In this document: positions 54,409 to 62,519 of the stretch, piece after piece
Layout: each line of letters begins with the position of its first letter
Numbering within the stretch: the first letter of the stretch is position 1
Assembly: GCF_038002825.1 (NCBI RefSeq)
Contig: NZ_JBBODF010000001.1
Coordinates: 4,960,001 to 5,024,000 of the forward strand
DNA from: Paenibacillus sp. FSL H8-0048
GTDB lineage: Bacteria; Bacillota; Bacilli; Paenibacillales; Paenibacillaceae
Reading direction: 5' to 3'
Length of the DNA stretch: 64,000 nt
Notes under the pieces: generated by a model
Database searches by the model: none
What the model was told of the DNA's origin: nothing
Seen by the model: only the letters and a program-made list of their open reading frames with translations
Made by a program: the position numbers and the translations under genes

Positions 54409-55223
54409 AGCAGCTCCTCCAGATCCTGCCCGGTCAGCGGCAGCAGATGAAGCGGCCAGCCCTGCTTCAGCAGCAGCTTCCCGACCCGGACGGCCGGAGA
54501 AGGAAGCCAGCCGAGGGTCTCCGGCAGCTCTGAGGTATAGAACAGGCTGCGCGGGCTGCCGTCATAGAGCAGCTGTCCCTCGCCCAGCACCGCAATGCGC
54601 GGGCTTGCGGCCAGTTCCTCCATCCGCTGCGTGACCCAGAGGATGGTAGTGCCCGTCTGCCATAGCCCCTGAGCCAGCTCCATAATATCCGATCTCCCCT
54701 CAGGGTCCAACATCGAGGTGGCCTCATCGAAGATCATCATTTCAGCTTCCAGTGCCAGGCAGCTGCCTACCGCCAGGCGCTGGCGCTCTCCACCGGACAG
54801 CGTGGATACCTCTGCTTCTGCTTTATGGCTTAGCCCTACCTGCTGTAGAATCTCATGGATTCGTGCAATCATCCGCTCCCGTTCCAGTCCCCGGTTCTCC
54901 AGCCCGAAGGCGATATCCTCGAAGGGGGTGGAGCCCACCGTCTGTGCTTCGGGATTCTGAAATACAAGCTGTACACGTTGCTTCACAACCGTCCGGTTCT
55001 CCGGCAGGCGCAGGTCCAGTCCGGCCACGGACAGACTGCCGCCGGAGGGGGTGTTCAGTCCGTTGAAGGAGCGGATGAGCGAGGTTTTGCCGCAGCCGTT
55101 GGCTCCCGTTATCGCTACCCATTCCCCAGGCATTATATGAATATTAATCCCTTGCAATACCGTACGGCGATGCTGACCCTCCCGCACGGACAAGCTTATA
55201 TTATGCGCCCTGATCATCCTCAT
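54405..55223 (-). CDS. ecfA: ECF transporter ATP-binding protein EcfA
   Basis: This roughly 272-residue ATPase has Walker A ITGANGCGKTS, Q-loop FQNPEAQTVGSTPFEDIAFG, signature LSGGERQR and Walker B MMIFDEATSMLD. The switch position reads VTQRMEE with Gln in place of the usual His, so this site may be catalytically weaker and the fused ATPase partner may do most hydrolysis. ATG 55223 or 55217 are both possible; upstream extension to 55253 is less likely. It is transcribed away from bioY. Confidence 0.9.
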   Translation of the reverse strand: MRMIRAHNISLSVREGQHRRTVLQGINIHIMPGEWVAITGANGCGKTSLIRSFNGLNTPSGGSLSVAGLDLRLPENRTVVKQRVQLVFQNPEAQTVGSTPFEDIAFGLENRGLERERMIARIHEILQQVGLSHKAEAEVSTLSGGERQRLAVGSCLALEAEMMIFDEATSMLDPEGRSDIMELAQGLWQTGTTILWVTQRMEELAASPRIAVLGEGQLLYDGSPRSLFYTSELPETLGWLPSPAVRVGKLLLKQGWPLHLLPLTGQDLEELL

Positions 55224-55318
55224 GCCTGCTTTCCGTCCAGCTCTAGTCAACAATTGCTACCCATTATAACAAAGATTTCAGGATTGATGTATCTGGAGGG
55301 GGATGATATAGTGATGCC

Positions 55319-55398
55319 AAGTGGAAACGGCTTTGCCGTCCTTTTGAAGGACGGTACCGTTTTGGCGGGAAATAGAAGGATAATTTGTAGCGTGAAAC
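55319..55398 (-). repeat. Dispersed hairpin element, family F, copy 2
   Basis: It is the inverted copy of the 45501-45583 element, located 45 bp before bioY. The hairpin CCGTCCTTTTGAAGGACGG retains full pairing through changes on both arms. Because other copies are not near vitamin genes, it is read as a dispersed repeat and not as a vitamin riboswitch. Confidence 0.8.
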
Positions 55399-55442
55399 AT
55401 ATAAATTCTCATATTTTTAAAAAAAGGGGGAACCTCCCGGCC

Positions 55443-56051
55443 ATGAAGAAATGGACAACCCGCGGCCTGATATTCAGTGCTTTATTTGCCGCTGTCATGA
55501 TAGCTTTGAGTTATTTGAAAATCTCGCTGCCCTTCTCCACGGTACCCATCACCATGCAGACCCTCGCGGTAATGCTGGCTGGTTCTATTCTTGGGGCCCG
55601 ATACGGGGCACTTGCAGTACTAATCGTAATCGGACTTGCCGCTGCCGGGTTCCAGGTGATGGGCGGAAGCGGAGGATTAGCGGTCCTGGTTGGCCCTACC
55701 GCCGGATATATATTCTCCTGGCCGTTCGTGGCCTGGCTGATTGGCTTTTTCGCCGAACGCATTAAGCAGGACAAATACACCTTTGTGAAGCTGATGGCGG
55801 CTAACTTCATCTTCGGGGCACTGTTAGTTTATCCGGGCGGTGTGGGCTGGCTTGCCTATTCTACAGGCATGGATACACTCGGCAAGGCACTGACGGCTGG
55901 CATGTGGCCGTTTCTTCCGGGCGACCTGCTCAAAGCAGTCCTGTGTTCGGCTGTAGTAACAGCGGTATGGAAGGTATATCCGATCGAACGTATTCTGAAC
56001 CATGACACAGGCGTTTGGGCTGACGGGGACAACACAACCACAAGCCGCTAA
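55443..56051 (+). CDS. bioY: Biotin transporter S-component BioY
   Basis: This 202-residue membrane protein has six predicted helices and the BioY signatures LPFSTVPITMQTLAVMLAG and GARYGALAVLIVIGLAAAG, GPTAGYIFSWPFVAWLIG and PFLPGDLLKAVLCS. It binds biotin and, with the ECF module encoded divergently, imports it. ATG 55443 follows AAAAGGGGGAACC; the long open frame upstream is an artefact running through ecfA. The short divergent gap means both could share control, but no BirA operator was recognised. Confidence 0.9.
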   Translation: MKKWTTRGLIFSALFAAVMIALSYLKISLPFSTVPITMQTLAVMLAGSILGARYGALAVLIVIGLAAAGFQVMGGSGGLAVLVGPTAGYIFSWPFVAWLIGFFAERIKQDKYTFVKLMAANFIFGALLVYPGGVGWLAYSTGMDTLGKALTAGMWPFLPGDLLKAVLCSAVVTAVWKVYPIERILNHDTGVWADGDNTTTSR

Positions 56052-56114
56052 CCACAAGCTGTTCACTAATAAATGTAAATGCTAACTGCAAGCTATGTCT
56101 TGCACAGCATAAAC

Positions 56115-56156
56115 AGGCGAATTCATAGCCCCTGCGGCGTGGATTCGCCTATTTTG
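56115..56156 (+). terminator. Terminator after bioY
   Basis: AGGCGAATTC pairs with GGATTCGCCT around a GC-rich loop, followed by ATTTTG. Confidence 0.75.
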
Positions 56157-56206
56157 CGTTATTCACAATAGGAATTCTGTAGGCATTCATCAGTTGTTAT
56201 GCAGGT

Positions 56207-56339
56207 TGTGGATAAAATGTGGATAACATCGGGGATAAATCCCGTTTGCTGAGCTCGGAGTGGGCCGGATGAGTAAATGAGTAACATGTTTTGGTTCATA
56301 GAGAGTAATATATTTCTTTTGTGGATAATATGTGGGTAA
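56207..56339. other. Cluster of DnaA-box sequences
   Basis: TGTGGATAA (complement of the consensus box TTATCCACA) occurs exactly at 56207-56215, 56218-56226 and 56320-56328, and with one mismatch (TGTGGGTAA) at 56331-56339. All are in one orientation. The first pair and the last pair are each 11 bp apart, one helical turn. The region could titrate DnaA; nothing else suggests an origin here. Confidence 0.7.
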
Positions 56340-56485
56340 AATGGGAGATTGATTGCGGAAGCAAGGAAGTCGTAGGTGAAACGGAGCACAGTAGCTCATC
56401 GGATCTAAACGTGTGAGAAATACTTTAACTAATGGCTTGCTGAGGGTTTACCTCGCCCCGATTAAGGTGCAAGAGTAGGCTTAAT

Positions 56486-56665
56486 TGTAATTCGTACAAC
56501 TAAATCGTCCGATGTGCCGCCAAATCTCCGTTTAGATGTAGTTCGTGCAATTAAAATGTCTCTATACCTGAATTTTCGCCAATCCGGGCATATTTAGTTG
56601 TACAGACTACAATTAGAAGAGGAAGTCCACCCGTTTCACTGTTTTTAGTTGCACAGAATACACTT
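56486..56665. repeat. 51-bp-class modular repeat, family D, intact copy
   Basis: Forward cores TGTAATTCGTACAACTAA (56486) and TGTAGTTCGTGCAATTAA (56537) are 51 bp apart. Inverted cores TTTAGTTGTACAGACTACAA (near 56592) and TTTAGTTGCACAGAATACAC (near 56643) are again 51 bp apart. It shows the uninterrupted form of the array split by the insertion sequence at 11.5 kb. Confidence 0.87.
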
Positions 56666-56792
56666 ATACCTGTTTTTCGCTACGAACGCAGCTTCATCCC
56701 TTACTATATTTATGGAAGGAGATCACTTCATTAACTTTGAAGGTCTACTAGTGCTCTTGACTCCACCCCGAGTCACCTCTAACCTATAAAAC

Positions 56793-56824
56793 AATGCCGC
56801 CCCCTAACAACAGGGACGGCATTC
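56793..56824 (-). terminator. Terminator of the amylase gene
   Basis: AATGCCG pairs with CGGCATT plus an inner CCC/GGG stem; the minus-strand transcript continues into GTTTTAT. Confidence 0.65.
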
Positions 56825-56839
56825 GTCATCTCTACAAGC

Positions 56840-58324
56840 TTACTCCTCCGCGCAGGCATCGGCCGGCTTCGGTTCGGGCAGCGCCCAGACGGACACGCTC
56901 CCGCCGTTCACCGGGAATACGGCCCAGCCGTCTTCGCCGATAGTGACGGACTCCCCGCGGTTATGGGTGAAGTCCTCCCATATCTCTCCGCTGCGCGCTT
57001 CGCCCACGAACATCCGCTTCTCTCCGTTGTCTCCGTTGGAGATGACTACAGCGCAGCCGGAGCCTTCGATCTCCTGAACGCCGCGCCGGACCCAGCCGAT
57101 GGTGTTCGGATGGTCGAAGTAATCGTCCTGCTCTCCGTAGGCCTTGGTATAGCGGGCGCAGAGCAGAGGATCGATGGCGTCCTTCTTGCCTTCCATCGGG
57201 GCAGGGCCGCCGATGCCGTAATAATCCCCGTAGAAGACCACGGGATATCCGTCGCGCCGCAGCAGAATCAGGGCGTAGGCACTTTGCTTGAACCAGTCGC
57301 CTACCCAGGATTCCAGCGCCTCATGAGGCTGGGAATCGTGATTGTCAACGAAGGTGACAGCATTCGCGGGATGTGTCTGGACCAGTGTATCGTCGAAGAT
57401 ATGCGTCAGGTCAAAGTCCCGGCCTGCCAGTGCAGCGGAGTACAGCTTGTAATGAAGAGAGACATCGAACAGATCGATCTGGTAATCGACAGTGTTCAGG
57501 AATTCGCGGCAGGCTTCCAGATTGGAGTTCCAGAATTCACCGACGATGTAGAAATCCTCGCCGCGTTTCTTTTTCATCTCCATGGCGAATTCCTTGATGA
57601 ACTCGTGGTTGATATGCTTGATCGCATCCAGCCGGTATCCGCTGCATTGCAGCGTATCGACCAGCCATTTGCCCCAGTTCAGCATTTCCTGCTTCACATC
57701 TGCATTGAGGTAATCGATGTTGGCGAACATCAGATAGTCGTAGTTGCCGAATTCGGTATCCACATTCTCATTCCAGCCTTTATTCGTGCCGTCAATCCGG
57801 AAGACGCCGCTGCGGCCTTCCTTGGCATCGAAATCGGTCCCGTTGAAGTGAGTATGATTCCACTTGAAGCTGGAGTACTCATCCCCGCGCCCAGGGAAAT
57901 CGAATTTGGTCCAGCCTTCAATCTCGAACGGCTCGGAGATATCCTTGGTGCGGTCGTTCGGGTCCACCTCAATGACCTCAAAGACCTCCGTCTCATCCGC
58001 TCCGGCTTTATGGTTCATGACCAGATCCACGTAGACTGCAATGCCGTTCTTCAGGCACTCGGCAATTGCGTCGATTAACTCCTGCTTGGTACCGTATTTC
58101 GTGCGCACGTCGCCCTTTTGATCGAATTCACCAAGGTCGTAGAGATCGTAGACCCCATAGCCGGTATCTTCGGGGGAGACGGCTTTGGTAACAGGGGGGA
58201 CCCACACCGCATCCATTCCCGCCGCCTTCAGTTCCGGGGCCATCTGGGCAAGACGCTTCCAGTGTTGTCCATCCGCCGCGACATGCCATTCAAAAAACTG
58301 CATCATTGTATGATTTCTCTTCAT
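56840..58324 (-). CDS. Cytoplasmic alpha-amylase, GH13 family
   Basis: This 494-residue enzyme lacks a signal peptide, so it acts on intracellular alpha-glucans or imported maltodextrins. Catalytic residues are the nucleophile Asp in YRLDAIKHI, the acid Glu in FYIVGEFW and the stabilising Asp in TFVDNHDSQ; VDLVMNHKAG is the region I motif. The sequence fits the liquefying alpha-amylase group (GH13_5). ATG 58324 follows AAAGGAGG. It complements the alpha-glucoside phosphorylase operon at the left of the window. The C-terminal tail (PKPADACAEE) is slightly extended. Confidence 0.93.
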   Translation of the reverse strand: MKRNHTMMQFFEWHVAADGQHWKRLAQMAPELKAAGMDAVWVPPVTKAVSPEDTGYGVYDLYDLGEFDQKGDVRTKYGTKQELIDAIAECLKNGIAVYVDLVMNHKAGADETEVFEVIEVDPNDRTKDISEPFEIEGWTKFDFPGRGDEYSSFKWNHTHFNGTDFDAKEGRSGVFRIDGTNKGWNENVDTEFGNYDYLMFANIDYLNADVKQEMLNWGKWLVDTLQCSGYRLDAIKHINHEFIKEFAMEMKKKRGEDFYIVGEFWNSNLEACREFLNTVDYQIDLFDVSLHYKLYSAALAGRDFDLTHIFDDTLVQTHPANAVTFVDNHDSQPHEALESWVGDWFKQSAYALILLRRDGYPVVFYGDYYGIGGPAPMEGKKDAIDPLLCARYTKAYGEQDDYFDHPNTIGWVRRGVQEIEGSGCAVVISNGDNGEKRMFVGEARSGEIWEDFTHNRGESVTIGEDGWAVFPVNGGSVSVWALPEPKPADACAEE

Positions 58325-58441
58325 ATTAGTAGGCCTCCTTTACATGTGTAAGACGACTCCGGCGGTTATCCTGATCTGGAGATTCTGCTAATGCTGGCAC
58401 CTAAGCAAGGAGTAGAAGAGAGATATGTAGACCTCTGTACA

Positions 58442-59287
58442 TCAGGTGAACAAGTCCAGCTGGCGCGGGGCCAGTCCGCCGTCGATCCCGAGCAGCGATT
58501 GCAGCTCCAGAGCATTAGGAGTGGCATCCCCGGCAGAATTATTATTAAATACCACGTAAATATTCTTACAGGTCTGTTCAAGCTCCAGCAGCCGGTCCCG
58601 CCACTGCGTCAATTCCCCGGTGCTGTAGCAGTAGAGATAGCGGAGCTTGCGCCAGTCCGGGTGGCTGCTCTGATTCCAGCCTGCGGTGTTGCGCCCGTGC
58701 AGCCGCACGTAGGTGAGATCGGGCCGGGTGGCGACAGGGACAATCGGGATGGAGCCGGAGCCAGCCTGCGGCTCGTCGGCTATCGTATGAATCCAGCCTT
58801 CCTGCTCCAGGAACCGGAGGGTCCGTTCACGCATCTCAGGGTTGTACCAGGAATCATTACGGAATTCGATGGCAGCGGGCACATCCAATAGCCGCTCCTT
58901 CGCCTCACGCAGGAAATTCACGTTGTCCTTGGTGCAGTCGAACCAGGGCGGGAATTGAAACAGGGCCATCGCCAGCTTCCCCGCTGAACGGACAGGGGCG
59001 ATAGAGGTATGGAAGGCACGGTACATCTCCTCCGGCGTATCGTAGTAGTTCTTTTTCCCCCGCAGATGTCCGGTCATTCCCTGGTAAGCCTTCACAATGA
59101 ATTGGAATGCTTCTGGCGTCTGACGTACCCACTTCTCGTAATTTCGGACCGGCTGAACCGCATAGAAGGAGCTGTCAATCTCCACAATGGGAAAATGGGC
59201 GCTGTAGGCGGGCAGGCGGTCGGCGGGTTTGATTTTGCCGTACAGCTCCTCATGGTCTCCGAAGCCGGTCAGCCCAATCTTGATCAT
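58442..59287 (-). CDS. DUF72 family protein (YunF-like)
   Basis: This 281-residue protein has the TIM-barrel DUF72 pattern: IKIGLTGFGDHEELY at the start, FPIVEIDSSFYAVQPVRNYEKWV, FQFIVKAYQGMTGH, LFQFPPWFDC, AIEFRNDSWY, and YVRLHGRN near the end. No activity is established for the family; a nuclease or sugar-related role has been suggested on fold grounds. ATG 59287 follows GGGGGAGGG. It lies 117 bp upstream of the amylase gene on the same strand and may be co-transcribed. Confidence 0.88.
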   Translation of the reverse strand: MIKIGLTGFGDHEELYGKIKPADRLPAYSAHFPIVEIDSSFYAVQPVRNYEKWVRQTPEAFQFIVKAYQGMTGHLRGKKNYYDTPEEMYRAFHTSIAPVRSAGKLAMALFQFPPWFDCTKDNVNFLREAKERLLDVPAAIEFRNDSWYNPEMRERTLRFLEQEGWIHTIADEPQAGSGSIPIVPVATRPDLTYVRLHGRNTAGWNQSSHPDWRKLRYLYCYSTGELTQWRDRLLELEQTCKNIYVVFNNNSAGDATPNALELQSLLGIDGGLAPRQLDLFT

Positions 59288-59559
59288 AGTCCCTCCCCCT
59301 CGCAACTACGGAATGAAGACCGAACGGATCGGCTAACTCTTATTAAACTGAAAACCCGCCAATGCAAACAACAGGAGAACAGGAGTGACTGAAATCAGTG
59401 CAGAAACAGGAAGGAACTGGAGGGAAAAGGGCTATGGAAGCTGGTATCACCAAAAGAGCAGGCGGATATACCCGGCGGGTGTTATTTATTCTTTCTACTT
59501 GATATGCGCAGGGGAAGCGGGAGGTGCCGCGCGGGGCAGGAAAAGAGGGCTTGCCTCCA

Positions 59560-61152
59560 TCACATGGGCTTGAAGCGGGTGATGGAGGAGACGCCATACA
59601 GATGAACGCTATTGCGGCCGTTCCGCTTGGAGGAGTAGAGGGCATGGTCTGCTTCTGAGAGCAGCTCCTCCAGTGAGATCGAACGGCCGAGGGCTTCGGT
59701 CACGCCGAAGCTGGCTGTGATTTTAATTGTTCCTGTGAAGGTGGAGAAGGTGCTGTGCTCGATGTCCCTGCGGATGCGCTCAGAGATCAGGGCCGCTTCC
59801 TTCAAGGAGGCTCCCGGCAGGCTTAAGACGAATTCCTCGCCTCCGTACCGTCCGAAGACATCCCCCTCCCGGACATGCTGACGGCATACGCTTACTACAT
59901 GCTGCAAGGCCATATCCCCGTGATGGTGCCCGTAGCGGTCGTTAATGCTCTTGAAGAAATCGATATCCAGCAGGATGACCGAAAAGGGGGCGGCTGAGCC
60001 GGCAGCTTCCTTCAGCCGCTCGCGGCTCAGCTCCATGAAGTGGGTCCGGTTGTAGATGCCGGTCAGGCTGTCGATGGTGGCGAGCTGCAGCAGCTTTTCC
60101 TGGAGCAGGGTGCGTTCGGTAACATCGATCAGCATGATCATCCGCCCGGCCAGATGGCCGTCATGCTTTTGCACCGGGGAGGAACGGACCTGGTAATAGC
60201 GGACTTCTTCGCCGGAATGCCATACCAGCTCCTGCTCCTCGCTAATCTGCGGATTGGAATTCATTACATAATCGACCGCCTCCTTGCCGGCAGGCAGGAA
60301 GAGCTGGGCTAGCGGGCGTCCGATAGCGGCGGCATCCAGATCCTCAAGCATCTCGGCAGCAGCCCGGTTGTAGTCCACCAGCTTGTCGGAGAGGTCTGTG
60401 ACCAATACACCGTCGCGCATGCTCTCGAACAGATTCTCGCGGGCAATCGGTGCGGCGGTCAGCATCCCTCTGGACAGAATGGCCCATATATACAGGGACG
60501 AGGTTACGCTCATCACTACGGGAACAGGGTCTGTTCCATACGGGGTCAGGTCCATCAGATAGAGGAAGGCCCCCAGCGCAGGCAGGAATTGTCCGACAAA
60601 AATAATCAGCATCTGCCGCAGGTAAGCCCGCCGCATCCGTCCCCAGCGCCAGAGGATCAGGCACATACCTGCCAGCATACAGCCAAAGGTCAGACTGCCC
60701 TGCACGATATACCAGGGTCCCATGACGATATCCACCAGCGGTGTAGGTGCATCTCCCCGGAAGTAGATAGACTTATAGAACAGGTGATGGGAGTCGTTGG
60801 TCCAGACAAGCACCGTGGAGATCACGGGGACGGAGTAGAGGAGGACCAGCATTTTCCGGGAGATCAGCTTCTCTAAGCCCACGAAATGCATGATCATCAG
60901 CAGACTGGAAGGTGCGATGTACGGCATTCCGAGATACTCCAGCTTGATCCAGAACTTAATCTGTTCCATCGAGTTCCCGGAGAGCTCAAGCGCAAAGGCG
61001 AATGTGTATACCGCCGAGGCGGCGGAGCTGACGATGAATGCGCGCAGACCCGAGAAGTCAGTCTTCCTGTAAAAAGCAAACAGGGCGAGCAAGGCGTTCA
61101 GCACACCGGAAATCGAAACGATAATAATGTAGTTGGAAATCATAGATGCCAT
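59560..61152 (-). CDS. Diguanylate cyclase with 7TM sensor and PAS domain
   Basis: This 530-residue protein begins with a seven-helix membrane sensor of the histidine-kinase-associated 7TM type (about 5-225), then a PAS domain (about 240-360; DGVLVTDLSDKLVDYNRAAAEML) and a GGDEF domain (about 365-525) with FGRYGGEEFVLSL at the active site. An RxxD inhibitory site (REGD) lies five residues before GGEEF, so product feedback is expected. It therefore makes c-di-GMP, the ligand of the riboswitch before fapA. ATG 61152 follows GGAGG at eight bases; the open frame upstream reads through repeats. Confidence 0.92.
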   Translation of the reverse strand: MASMISNYIIIVSISGVLNALLALFAFYRKTDFSGLRAFIVSSAASAVYTFAFALELSGNSMEQIKFWIKLEYLGMPYIAPSSLLMIMHFVGLEKLISRKMLVLLYSVPVISTVLVWTNDSHHLFYKSIYFRGDAPTPLVDIVMGPWYIVQGSLTFGCMLAGMCLILWRWGRMRRAYLRQMLIIFVGQFLPALGAFLYLMDLTPYGTDPVPVVMSVTSSLYIWAILSRGMLTAAPIARENLFESMRDGVLVTDLSDKLVDYNRAAAEMLEDLDAAAIGRPLAQLFLPAGKEAVDYVMNSNPQISEEQELVWHSGEEVRYYQVRSSPVQKHDGHLAGRMIMLIDVTERTLLQEKLLQLATIDSLTGIYNRTHFMELSRERLKEAAGSAAPFSVILLDIDFFKSINDRYGHHHGDMALQHVVSVCRQHVREGDVFGRYGGEEFVLSLPGASLKEAALISERIRRDIEHSTFSTFTGTIKITASFGVTEALGRSISLEELLSEADHALYSSKRNGRNSVHLYGVSSITRFKPM

Positions 61153-61313
61153 GGGGCGTGCCTCCATGGGTTGGGATAAGCATTGGACATTGTGAATAGT
61201 CTCCTGGACACAAAATGAAATGCAAGTAAAGAAAAAGCACACATCCGAATTAAGAGGATGCATCCCAGGGCTCGGACTGGTGCGGCTGTGGGAGAGACGC
61301 GAGCAACATAGAA

Positions 61314-61422
61314 TGTATGCGAAAAACCGATCACATTCGGCGCGGCGTAGGCGCGTGGTCCAAATGTAATCGAAAAACCGATCACATTCGGCGCGGCGTA
61401 GGCCCATGGTCCGAATGTATAT
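61314..61422 (+). repeat. 51-bp-class tandem array, family A (2 full units and a truncated third)
   Basis: Cores TGTATGCGAAAAACCGATCA and TGTAATCGAAAAACCGATCA begin at 61314 and 61365, with a third TGTATA at 61416: spacing 51 and 51 bp. The third unit is cut off where the family F element begins. Confidence 0.85.
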
Positions 61423-61502
61423 GTTTCACGCGAACACGTATCCTTCTGTTTCACGTTAAAACGGTACCTTCCCTGTGAGGACAGCAAAGCCGCTTCTACA
61501 TG
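61423..61502 (+). repeat. Dispersed hairpin element, family F, copy 3
   Basis: It runs from GTTTCACGCG through TCCTTCTGTTTCACG, AAAACGGTACC and CAAAGCCGCTTCTACATG. The central hairpin is weakened here (CCTTCCCTGTGAGGACAG). Confidence 0.78.
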
Positions 61503-61556
61503 TGATTACTATTTTTATCGGCAATCTGTTCTATTATTTACACTGTAAGCGGCCCC

Positions 61557-61605
61557 TTAGACAAAGTGACGGAATTTCATAGCCTCAATCTTACGCTTTG
61601 TCTAA
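61557..61605. other. Long inverted repeat in the leader of the two-permease ABC operon
   Basis: TTAGACAAAG (61557-61566) and CTTTGTCTAA (61596-61605) are perfect 10-bp complements around 29 bases. It may be an RNA stem or an operator pair; no known riboswitch was recognised. Confidence 0.5.
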
Positions 61606-61632
61606 TGTGGGATTCCCGGGCAACGTGTAACA

Positions 61633-61701
61633 TGTTAAATAATCCTACATGAAATAAGAATGAGTACAGAGATTAAGATGATTATGTTATGTTAATTAAC
61701 A
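61633..61701 (+). promoter_or_regulatory. GlnR/TnrA box pair before the ABC operon
   Basis: TGTTATGTTAATTAACA (61685-61701) matches the TGTNA-N7-TNACA consensus fully. A weaker match, TGTTAAATAATCCTACA (one mismatch, 61633-61649), lies 52 bp upstream, about five helical turns, suited to cooperative binding. Confidence 0.7.
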
Positions 61702-61734
61702 TTAAATAGATTCAGGGATGGAGGGGGACTGGAG

Positions 61735-62517
61735 ATGTCACTAGTAGCAGCAACAATTCCTGAAATACAGCTGGAGCATGTCGAAATGCGTTATCAGACG
61801 GAGACGGCAGATGTGCTGGCCCTGCATCAGGTAAGTCTTGATATTGCCAAGGGGGAGTTCGTCTCTCTGCTGGGTCCTTCCGGGTGCGGAAAGACTACAC
61901 TGCTGAGGCTGATGGCAGATCTTATCACACCAACGGCAGGGAATATCATGGTGGCAGGCAAAAGCGCCAAGGAGGCCCGGCTGGCCCAGAAATACGGCAT
62001 TGTGTTCCAGAGTCCGGTGCTGTATGACTGGCGGAAGGTCAAGCATAATATTACGCTGCCGCTGGAGCTGCTGGGCGTAAAGAAATCGGTCCGTGAGGAC
62101 AAAGCGCTGGAGCTGCTTGATCTCGTGGGCCTCCAGGGGTTCGCCGACAAGTATCCCTGGCAGCTCAGCGGGGGGATGCAGCAGCGCGTAGCCATTGCCC
62201 GGGCACTCTCCATGGAGCCGGAAATTCTGCTCATGGATGAACCGTTCTCGGCGCTGGATGAATTCACGCGCGAGCGGCTGAATGAGGAGCTGCTCTCTGT
62301 CTGGAGTAAGGTACAGAGCACGATTGTGTTCGTTACCCATAGCATTCCCGAATCGATCTTCCTGTCGGACCGGGTATTCGTCCTGTCTCCGCATCCGGGC
62401 AGGCTCTCGGCGGTTGTTGATATTCCGTTGCCCCGTCCGCGTACGGCGGACATGAGGAACAGTCCGGAGTTCTTCGAGCTGATCGCCCGTATCCGCGACA
62501 GCTTCGAAGGGGTGTAG
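61735..62517 (+). CDS. ABC transporter ATP-binding protein, SsuB/TauB type
   Basis: This 260-residue ATPase has Walker A GPSGCGKTT, Q-loop VFQSPVLYDWRKV, signature LSGGMQQR, Walker B ILLMDEPFSALDE and switch His VTHSIPES. It is the first gene of an importer with two permeases; the permease gene follows after two bases. A full GlnR/TnrA consensus box lies 34 bp before the start, pointing to a nitrogen-containing substrate. The ATG follows GGAGGGGG. Confidence 0.92.
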   Translation: MSLVAATIPEIQLEHVEMRYQTETADVLALHQVSLDIAKGEFVSLLGPSGCGKTTLLRLMADLITPTAGNIMVAGKSAKEARLAQKYGIVFQSPVLYDWRKVKHNITLPLELLGVKKSVREDKALELLDLVGLQGFADKYPWQLSGGMQQRVAIARALSMEPEILLMDEPFSALDEFTRERLNEELLSVWSKVQSTIVFVTHSIPESIFLSDRVFVLSPHPGRLSAVVDIPLPRPRTADMRNSPEFFELIARIRDSFEGV

Positions 62518-62519
62518 TC

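Larger units (their letters stand above)
56052..56839. other. Convergent intergenic region with DnaA boxes and a family D array
   Basis: It contains the bioY terminator, a cluster of DnaA-box sequences (56207-56339), a family D repeat (56486-56665) and the amylase terminator. No gene is supported. Confidence 0.7.
61153..61734. other. Divergent region with family A and F repeats and nitrogen boxes
   Basis: From left: leader of the cyclase gene, three family A units (61314-61422), a family F element (61423-61502), a long inverted repeat (61557-61605) and GlnR/TnrA-like boxes (61633-61701). No gene is supported. Confidence 0.7.

Noticed and set aside
55319..55398. Vitamin riboswitch before bioY
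   Set aside because: The same element occurs at 45.5 and 61.4 kb away from vitamin genes, so it is a dispersed repeat.
59385..59573. 62-codon plus-strand frame between the DUF72 and cyclase genes
   Set aside because: No ribosome binding site, no recognisable features, and it overlaps the end of the cyclase gene.
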